This document shows, in pieces, positions 58,218-64,000 of a stretch of 64,000 bases of DNA. Position 1 is the first letter of the stretch. Every line of letters starts with the position of its first letter. Origin of the DNA: Kiritimatiellia bacterium. Lineage in GTDB: Bacteria; Verrucomicrobiota; Kiritimatiellia; UBA8416; JADHWI01. The notes below the pieces were generated by a model. It was given only the letters and a program-made list of their open reading frames with translations, was not told the origin of the DNA and did no database searches. The DNA lies in contig JASLPY010000010.1 of NCBI GenBank assembly GCA_030744755.1, positions 1 to 64,000 on the forward strand, given 5' to 3'. A program made the translations under genes and the position numbers.

Positions 58218-61187
58218 CTACTCATCCTCAAGAGTCAACAAGTAGTTGCGCATAGCTTCTTGCTGTCGAAGTGAATCGCCGCCAAGCTCAGGCATCGGAC
58301 TGGGCTCACCTTTCGGCCAGTATTGCGGCATCTTTGTACCGGGAGTCAGTTCCTGGGGATCGATCAACCACTTCAGTACCCAGTCGGACTTCAGACGAGT
58401 TTTGGCCATACCGAGATCCGGGGCCCATTCGGCGGCAGTCTTGCCTGCGGGGGGCTTGCCGGCCACTACATGACAGCTTTTGCAGTTCATGACTGTGGGT
58501 GAGAACATCTTCTCTGCAACCTTGAACTCCTCGCTGTTCCTGTCAACCGTTGCCACCGTCTCGAAGGGGAACTTCTGGTCGTCGAGGTAGCTGAAGTATC
58601 GCAGGAGCGTGTTCTTTTCTTCTTCCGACAACGAGTATGTGGGCATGCGTACTTCAAACCATGGTCTGACCGCTGTGGGGTCGCCAAGAAAATGGAACAG
58701 CCACTCAGGCTGAACCTTGGCGCCTTCGCCCGTCAGATCGGGCGGCGTATATGCCATGGCGAGGACTTCCGGATCTATTTCATCCTCTTCTTCGTCACCC
58801 CAGCCATCGTCCTCTTCTTCCTCTTCTTCCTCGGCCTCTTCAAGTTCAGCTCCGGGGGGATATTCGCCGGCCCATTTGACGATCGACGGCCTGATCGCAC
58901 TGCCGGATCCGTCTATGATATGGCAGCCCCGACAGTTAAGCTGCGTAATGAGCTTCTCGCCCTCTTCAACAAATATGTTTTTTGGCGTTCGCGGGAGTGC
59001 TTTCTTAAGCTCGGAATCCGGTTTTGAAAACGCCAGAAGGCAAGTAACGATAGCTTCTATGTCCTGCTCGTCGAAGCCAAACGCGGGCATCCGAAGCCGC
59101 TCACTTGGTTTCTTCTCCAAACCGTGATCAAAACTCCGCGGATCTTTCAGCTTCTGCTCGAACCAGGCATAGTTGACATGTTCCAGATCGTGCAGGAGCC
59201 CGAAGTCGAGTTGTGCTATCGGCTTGCTGCCCGCTTCGCTCAGGTCTGTGCCAATCGGCTGTTCATCTTCGAATCCAGGGATGTCGTGACAACCGAAACA
59301 GCCATAGTGTCGTGTCATCTGCATACCCGTGTACTCGAGTTTGCTACCGGCATCCATTCCCTTTAGCTTTTCTTCAGCAGCCGCATGGGACATATTACCG
59401 GCTATAAGCTCCAAGGTGACCTCGTCAAGAATCTGCCCGTCGACCTCAGATATTGCTGCGTCTTTTTCTTCGTCTGTCTCTGAGACCAGAAGGTATGCCG
59501 TTATGTCCCGTGCGTCCTCATCGCTCAATCTCAGATCCGGCATCCTTGTCACCGGATCATACGACGATGGATCCTTCAGCCAGCCGTACAGCCAGGCAGC
59601 CGTAGTCTTGGAACTGAATCCGACCAGTCCAGGACCCTGCTGACGGCGCATGGCTTCGACGTCCAGGGTATCGTCATACTTGTCGTCATCCAGCATGTGA
59701 CAGGCCTGGCAACCCCGGGCGCGGACCAATCTCTTTCCATTCTCAGCATTACCTGAAGAGGTATCGGCTTTCGGCTGCTGAGCACTGTGTTCTTCGCTCT
59801 TTGCGAACAGATAATGAACGATGGCTTTCAGCTCGACATCTGTCCTGGCCTCAATGTCGCTGTTGTTGGACTGTTTGAAGAAGGACGGCATCCATGTATG
59901 TTTTCTGAACGCCTTCGGGTTTTTGATCCAATTGAACGACCAGTCTTTTGCAAGCTTCGGCTTGAGACGCCGGAGGCCTGGGCCGGCTTTCGGCTCTCCG
60001 TTGAACCTATCAATCAAGTGACAACCGTTACAGCCGGCTTTTCTGACGATGGCCAGGCCCAGGTTCAGCTTGTCTGCGCCATCCAGTTCCGGATCGTTTG
60101 CGTGACATTCGTAGCAGCCAGCCTGCGTGTATCGGGCAGGATACATTGGGGAACCCCAATGATGAAGTTTTTTCCAACCGTGTTCCTTTTCCCATTCTTC
60201 GCGCTGTTCCCTGGTGGTCGGCATATGTACTGCCGTCTTGAATGACGTGCCCCTGCCACGCCCACTGTGACAGCTGGTGCAACCGAATTCCTTGATTGGG
60301 TGAGCCGAAGACTGAGTCAGGAACAGGTCGAGATTGGGATGTGATCGATAAGGGTTCTCTTCCTCCTGGAAATTCCTGCTGACGATTCCCATATGACAGG
60401 CTTTACAGCGATCGACCCTGGGGACCCGGGTGAAGACCAGGTCTTCCGTGATGCCGTTGATGATCAACTGATGATCGCGGACGCTATATCGTGGATTCAG
60501 CATGTCCATCCCCGGCAGATCACGCATCTTGTCGCCGGCCTTATCCAGGAAAGACATTCGCGCGGGATCCAACACATCCAGCTTCCGTTTCAGCAGGTCG
60601 CCCTGGGATGTCAGCCTGGCCAACTGCCGCTCGACAGACACTACGGCAGCCGTCTTCTCAGTGATAGCACTATTCATGACCAGCATCTTGGATTCCAGCT
60701 GTTCAACATTGAGCTTCTTCTCTGCAAGCTCCTGTTCCCGTGCCTCGAGCCTCTTGACGAGCTTGGCAGCTTTCCGGTCCCCCTTCTCGCGTGCCTGTTC
60801 CATCTCATACTTGACCGCATCCCGCTCGCCCTTCTTGAAGTTCATGTCCTCACGGGCAGAGTCACGCTCCTTTGTGATGGCCGCGAGTTCAGACGCGAGC
60901 GTGTCCAGTTCCTGGCCTTGCTTTGACTGCTCCTCCTGGGCCGCCAGGAGAGCTGTCTGGAGCTGCTCGTACTCCTCTTTCTCTGCCACATTTTCCTGTT
61001 CCCTGTCCAACTTCTCGGTGGAAACACGTATATCTATCTCACGAAACGTGGCCTGGTGATCCCGCCATTCCCGCTTATAGTCGTAGTAGAACATGGCGAC
61101 CAGCGATACCAGGAATACGACACAGGAAACGGCGAACCACCTGTTCAAGGTGTTCGGGTCGTAATAGCGTTGTGTATCATTATCCAC
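58218..61187 (-). CDS. Membrane-anchored coiled-coil octaheme cytochrome c
   Basis: 989 aa from a GTG with GGA 11 bp upstream. A membrane helix (about 14-34; VSCVVFLVSLVAMFYYDY) is followed by a coiled coil of ~150 residues (about 45-195; ELDTLASELAAITKERDSAR). Eight CxxCH heme sites then follow: CKACH, CTSCH, CYECH, CNGCH, CQACH, CFGCH, CRGCH and CKSCH. An acidic low-complexity insert (EEAEEEEEEEDDGWGDEEED) lies before the last heme. It is co-transcribed with Rieske and cytochrome b genes and is likely the cytochrome c arm of a menaquinol-oxidising bc complex. The coiled coil ahead of the hemes is unusual and may reach across the periplasm. Confidence 0.85.
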   Translation of the reverse strand: MDNDTQRYYDPNTLNRWFAVSCVVFLVSLVAMFYYDYKREWRDHQATFREIDIRVSTEKLDREQENVAEKEEYEQLQTALLAAQEEQSKQGQELDTLASELAAITKERDSAREDMNFKKGERDAVKYEMEQAREKGDRKAAKLVKRLEAREQELAEKKLNVEQLESKMLVMNSAITEKTAAVVSVERQLARLTSQGDLLKRKLDVLDPARMSFLDKAGDKMRDLPGMDMLNPRYSVRDHQLIINGITEDLVFTRVPRVDRCKACHMGIVSRNFQEEENPYRSHPNLDLFLTQSSAHPIKEFGCTSCHSGRGRGTSFKTAVHMPTTREQREEWEKEHGWKKLHHWGSPMYPARYTQAGCYECHANDPELDGADKLNLGLAIVRKAGCNGCHLIDRFNGEPKAGPGLRRLKPKLAKDWSFNWIKNPKAFRKHTWMPSFFKQSNNSDIEARTDVELKAIVHYLFAKSEEHSAQQPKADTSSGNAENGKRLVRARGCQACHMLDDDKYDDTLDVEAMRRQQGPGLVGFSSKTTAAWLYGWLKDPSSYDPVTRMPDLRLSDEDARDITAYLLVSETDEEKDAAISEVDGQILDEVTLELIAGNMSHAAAEEKLKGMDAGSKLEYTGMQMTRHYGCFGCHDIPGFEDEQPIGTDLSEAGSKPIAQLDFGLLHDLEHVNYAWFEQKLKDPRSFDHGLEKKPSERLRMPAFGFDEQDIEAIVTCLLAFSKPDSELKKALPRTPKNIFVEEGEKLITQLNCRGCHIIDGSGSAIRPSIVKWAGEYPPGAELEEAEEEEEEEDDGWGDEEEDEIDPEVLAMAYTPPDLTGEGAKVQPEWLFHFLGDPTAVRPWFEVRMPTYSLSEEEKNTLLRYFSYLDDQKFPFETVATVDRNSEEFKVAEKMFSPTVMNCKSCHVVAGKPPAGKTAAEWAPDLGMAKTRLKSDWVLKWLIDPQELTPGTKMPQYWPKGEPSPMPELGGDSLRQQEAMRNYLLTLEDE

Positions 61188-61245
61188 TTTGCGTTTTCCT
61201 AATCTCTCAACACTGCTCTATCGATTACGGTAGCGTCTCCAGGCC

Positions 61246-62361
61246 TCAGAGATTGAACCAGCCCGGGATGGCGACCACGTATTTCAGATTGATGGTCCAG
61301 CGAAGGAACATTTTGATCGGCAGCGATACCGCGGCCATGCTCAAGAACATGAAGACCGCGTATTTCACATTGCCCATGCGTGCATAGAACTTCTTCAGAA
61401 TCGTCATCGCCAGTAACGGTGGTATCACAAGAAAATGGAAGCCGAGCATTGCAATGCCGAACATCTCCCTGATGATGATGTTGTCCGGCAACGGCTGGTT
61501 CAGCAGCTTGACCCATATGAGTGAGGACAAATTGATATTTGTAAGTGCAACCACCTTGTGCAGGTCCCACCTCTCGTAGGGCCCGAAGAAGTTCCAGTTT
61601 GGACCTCGCATGAATGCTCCGACAATGATCAGGTACACCCAAAGCAAAAGCCATCCGAACATGAATAGCGAAACGTACAGCTTTCTATCCGAATAGGAGT
61701 AGTAACCAGACCCGCCCGGCTCGGTATCGATGTACGGCAGCGACATCAGACCCACGATAATGATTACTGGAAAGACCACTCCGGCCAGCCATGGATCGAA
61801 ATAGACCAGCATTTCCTGGAGTCCCAGGAAATACCACGGAGCCTTGGCAGGATTCGGCGAGAGAGTTGGGTTCGCGGGCTCTTCGAGCGGAGCTTCAAGA
61901 GCAATCGACCAGAAAATCAAGGCAGCCATGCACAGGATCCCGGCAATCAACTCAATATACACCAGGTCCGGCCAGACCAGGATCTTGGATTCAGACGGGT
62001 CGGTGTATTCATTGGGCTTCTGGTCATTTGCCAGCCGGGCATCGTTATCACACGCCTGCTTCATGGAAAGCCAGAGGAAGAACAGCGTGCCGAAAAGCAG
62101 AAGGGCGATTGGAACATTGTCCGGCTTCGTTACAATGGCGCGGAAGTTGGGATCCAACGTACTCAGGAAGAACGCGCCAATCACCAGCGCGTGAAGCAAT
62201 ATGCCGCCCTTGACCGTCCAAAGCCAATCCAGGCGCAACCGGCGATTCCAGCTTTGGAATCTATCGGTCGGCGGAAAGACAAAGAAGAATGCGATTGCCG
62301 CGGCCAGAAAACTCACCTGCGGCGCCGACAATACGTTAATAACATGTTTCAGGGTATCCAT
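61246..62361 (-). CDS. Cytochrome b C-terminal subunit (subunit IV-like)
   Basis: 371 aa with about eight hydrophobic segments. PNPAKAPWYFLGLQEML replaces the PEWY loop at the quinol-oxidation site (PxxAPWYF form, typical of menaquinol bc complexes). FMRGPNWNFFGPYE is also a family motif. Extra helices at the C terminus make it longer than b6f subunit IV (about 160 aa). It starts 7 bp after the cytochrome b stop, with no clear ribosome site, suggesting coupling. It works with the cytochrome b and Rieske subunits of the operon. Confidence 0.88.
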   Translation of the reverse strand: MDTLKHVINVLSAPQVSFLAAAIAFFFVFPPTDRFQSWNRRLRLDWLWTVKGGILLHALVIGAFFLSTLDPNFRAIVTKPDNVPIALLLFGTLFFLWLSMKQACDNDARLANDQKPNEYTDPSESKILVWPDLVYIELIAGILCMAALIFWSIALEAPLEEPANPTLSPNPAKAPWYFLGLQEMLVYFDPWLAGVVFPVIIIVGLMSLPYIDTEPGGSGYYSYSDRKLYVSLFMFGWLLLWVYLIIVGAFMRGPNWNFFGPYERWDLHKVVALTNINLSSLIWVKLLNQPLPDNIIIREMFGIAMLGFHFLVIPPLLAMTILKKFYARMGNVKYAVFMFLSMAAVSLPIKMFLRWTINLKYVVAIPGWFNL

Positions 62362-62368
62362 GACTCAA

Positions 62369-63160
62369 TTACACCGGCCCGGAGATGCCTCCGTCTTTTC
62401 GTACCCTCCAGAAATGAACAACCATAAAAAACACGGCAATCAGCGGAAAGAACACGCAGTGGAACACGTAAAATCGCAGCAAGGCACCGGCACCGATGCT
62501 CGTGTCGCCCAGCAGAAGGAACCGCGCATCACTGGTCCTGCCGATCAGATTGACATTCCCGATGCTGAGCAGTGCCACCCCCGGCCCCTCCTGCCCTACA
62601 AACGGCGTCGCAGCAGCCATGTTGGAGCCGACCGTGATCGCCCATATGGCAAGTTGATCCCATGGAAGAAGATAACCGGTGAAGCTCAACAGTAACGTGA
62701 AGGTAAGAAGGACAACGCCGATACACCAGTTGAATTCACGCGGCGCTTTGTAAGAGCCGGTCATGAAGACCCTGAACATATGGAACCACACCGCAATGAC
62801 CATGAGATGGGCGGCCCACCGATGGATCTCGCGCATGATACCCATGGGTGTCGTTTCCCTGAGATCGATGACGTCGTTATACGCATACTCGATTGTAGGC
62901 CGGTAATAGAACATCAAGAGAACGCCTGTGAACGTCAGTACGATGAAGAGAAAGAAGGAAAGCCCGCCCATACACCATGTGTACTTGAGTTTCACCGCGT
63001 GCTTGGGAAGGGACACGGGATGCAAGTGCAGGAAGAAATTGCTGAGGACCTGCATGAGCCGCCCGCGACGATCACGCGGAATCCCCACACGGAAGATGGA
63101 CTTCCATATGTAGCTACCGAAAAACCGGGCCCAAAAATCTTTTTTCTCTTCTTCAGCCAT
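62369..63160 (-). CDS. Cytochrome b (b6-like, N-terminal part)
   Basis: 263 aa, four membrane helices carrying the heme-b ligands. These are the H-x-x-x-x... pair in REIHRWAAHLMV and WFHMFRVF of helix B, and the YVFHCVFF and MVVHFW histidines of helix D. FTGYLLPWDQLAIWA is the conserved quinone-site block. Length matches a split b6-type cytochrome, with the remaining helices encoded by the next gene. It lies 16 bp after the Rieske gene. Confidence 0.92.
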   Translation of the reverse strand: MAEEEKKDFWARFFGSYIWKSIFRVGIPRDRRGRLMQVLSNFFLHLHPVSLPKHAVKLKYTWCMGGLSFFLFIVLTFTGVLLMFYYRPTIEYAYNDVIDLRETTPMGIMREIHRWAAHLMVIAVWFHMFRVFMTGSYKAPREFNWCIGVVLLTFTLLLSFTGYLLPWDQLAIWAITVGSNMAAATPFVGQEGPGVALLSIGNVNLIGRTSDARFLLLGDTSIGAGALLRFYVFHCVFFPLIAVFFMVVHFWRVRKDGGISGPV

Positions 63161-63176
63161 CGTTCGCCGTTCTTCC

Positions 63177-63761
63177 TTACACCGCTACGAATGATTCCGG
63201 CTCATCCCACTGTCCGCGTTCCTGTCGGAAGCTAACGGTCTTGTCCACAACCATTATGCCTTCATCGTCCAGGTAGATCTTGTGCCGCTCCAACGGGCGC
63301 GGTGCCGGTCCCTCAAAATTAATGCCATTCATGCGAAAGGCGCTACCATGGCAGGGGCATTTGAACTTCTGTTCGCTGGCCAGCCAGTTGGGCGTGCAAC
63401 CCAGGTGCGTACATATGGTAGACAGCGCCACAACCCGGTCATCCAGGCGCACTATCCAAATACCGAACTTGGACTTCCAACGGGTCGACACCTCGCCAGG
63501 GGCATACTCGGAAACGGCCCCGGCCCTGAAGGTCTGCTGCGGTTCATAGAGAACATTGGGCGCAAAGAAGCGCATCGTAATCGTGGCAAGCCCGCCCATA
63601 CAGGCCGCGAACGCCGCCCAGCCAACAACCACCCAGGAAATAAAGCTGCGCCGCGTTTGGCCATCGCCACTTGCAACGTGACCCTTCGCCACATGACCAT
63701 GGGCCTTTCCTGCTCCGGCGGCCTTTAGCTTGTCGGCCTGATCCTGTTTGCTGTCTGCCAT
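63177..63761 (-). CDS. Rieske iron-sulfur protein
   Basis: 194 aa. A Tat-type anchor (RRSFISWVVVGWAAFAACMG) is followed by the Rieske fold with CTHLGC (C117, H119) and CPCHGS (C135, H138) as cluster ligands; C122 and C137 form the usual disulfide. AAGGGA precedes the ATG. First cytochrome-complex gene of the operon, 18 bp after a HEAT protein gene. It passes electrons from quinol to the cytochrome c. Confidence 0.94.
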   Translation of the reverse strand: MADSKQDQADKLKAAGAGKAHGHVAKGHVASGDGQTRRSFISWVVVGWAAFAACMGGLATITMRFFAPNVLYEPQQTFRAGAVSEYAPGEVSTRWKSKFGIWIVRLDDRVVALSTICTHLGCTPNWLASEQKFKCPCHGSAFRMNGINFEGPAPRPLERHKIYLDDEGIMVVDKTVSFRQERGQWDEPESFVAV

Positions 63762-63779
63762 AGCTTGTCCCTTGCCTGG

Positions 63780-64000
63780 TTACATTAGAAATGTCTTTGC
63801 CGCCGATAATGCCGCCTGCCTGACCTTGATACTCTCCGAAGAAGCGGCCAGTTCCCTTATCATTGCATTCAGATCTGGATCACCTAGCAGGACGGACGTA
63901 CGAATGGCAACTTCCATGGCCCAATCCCTGGCATCCCGTGACACATGCGGGAACCCGGCGTAATAAGATTCGTCGAGCAGCGACAAGAGTATCTTTTTAC
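63780..64000 (-). CDS. HEAT-like repeat protein, 5' end outside window
   Basis: The frame is open to the window edge, so only the last ~73 residues are visible. RDWAMEVAIRTSVLLGDPDL and IKVRQAALSAAKTFL look like HEAT-type helical pairs. The stop is 18 bp before the Rieske gene, so it heads or belongs to the same operon. Function unknown. Confidence 0.6.
   Translation of the reverse strand, partial: KKILLSLLDESYYAGFPHVSRDARDWAMEVAIRTSVLLGDPDLNAMIRELAASSESIKVRQAALSAAKTFLM

Overview
The window looks like chromosomal DNA (roughly 58-60 % G+C by eye) from a free-living member of the PVC superphylum, most probably Kiritimatiellota or a close relative. This rests on gene style rather than on a marker gene. 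The clues are a giant secreted protein with WGxxDGG-type fibronectin-like repeats and a LamG domain, a Tat-exported Gfo/Idh/MocA oxidoreductase, HEAT-repeat proteins, a VWA/DUF58/BatA operon with DUF4159 proteins, an ECF sigma factor of the Rhodopirellula/Verrucomicrobium type, and very many palindromic intergenic repeats. No rRNA, tRNA or CRISPR array was seen.

Layout. 1-7.0 kb (+): end of a giant LamG/fibronectin-like surface protein, a Tat-signal oxidoreductase and two HEAT-repeat proteins. 7.5-22.7 kb (-): a long co-directional operon read from right to left. It starts with a DUF4159 protein and two secreted unknowns, continues with DUF58 and two VWA membrane proteins, and ends with a carbohydrate-binding-like secreted protein, a 1195-residue membrane coiled-coil protein and a PKD/TPR-like secreted protein. 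It resembles a Bat/aerotolerance-type locus but has no MoxR ATPase in view. 22.8-25.5 kb (-): a small secreted protein, then an AT-rich pair (sulfotransferase-like protein, auxin-efflux-type permease) that looks acquired. 25.9-29.6 kb (-): three overlapping genes, LamG protein, ECF sigma factor, and a transmembrane anti-sigma protein fused to DUF4159.

29.8-36.6 kb (-): the most interesting locus. It encodes a fusion protein (Cys-rich radical-SAM-like tail, TfuA, YcaO), then a MoaD/ThiS-like sulfur carrier, a second YcaO, and a B12-dependent radical SAM protein of the RiPP-maturation type. Together these point to peptide or protein backbone modification (thioamidation or cyclodehydration, plus radical C-methylation). 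I found no convincing precursor peptide. The fusion gene is bracketed by two direct copies of a ~190 bp repeat.

37.6-46.1 kb (+ except one): CPBP membrane protease, SAM methyltransferase, membrane coiled-coil protein (-), NifU-like Fe-S scaffold, a heterodimeric ABC exporter with one degenerate ATP site, and a Kef-type antiporter fused to a PTS EIIA domain. 46.2-49.8 kb: NapH-like and NapG-like ferredoxin genes (+) converging on a third membrane polyferredoxin (-). 50.4-56.3 kb (+): SecDF fusion carrying a dispersed repeat in frame, and an M16 protease lipoprotein. 56.5-64.0 kb (-): a respiratory operon of a HEAT protein (partial), Rieske protein, split cytochrome b, an eight-heme cytochrome c with a membrane-anchored coiled coil, and a GltD-like flavoprotein with a terminal ferredoxin.

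Intergenic space is filled by at least seven families of dispersed repeats. Most are built of short palindromes strung together, some into near-perfect palindromes of 240-380 bp. All functional statements come from reading motifs and context by eye; no database search was possible.
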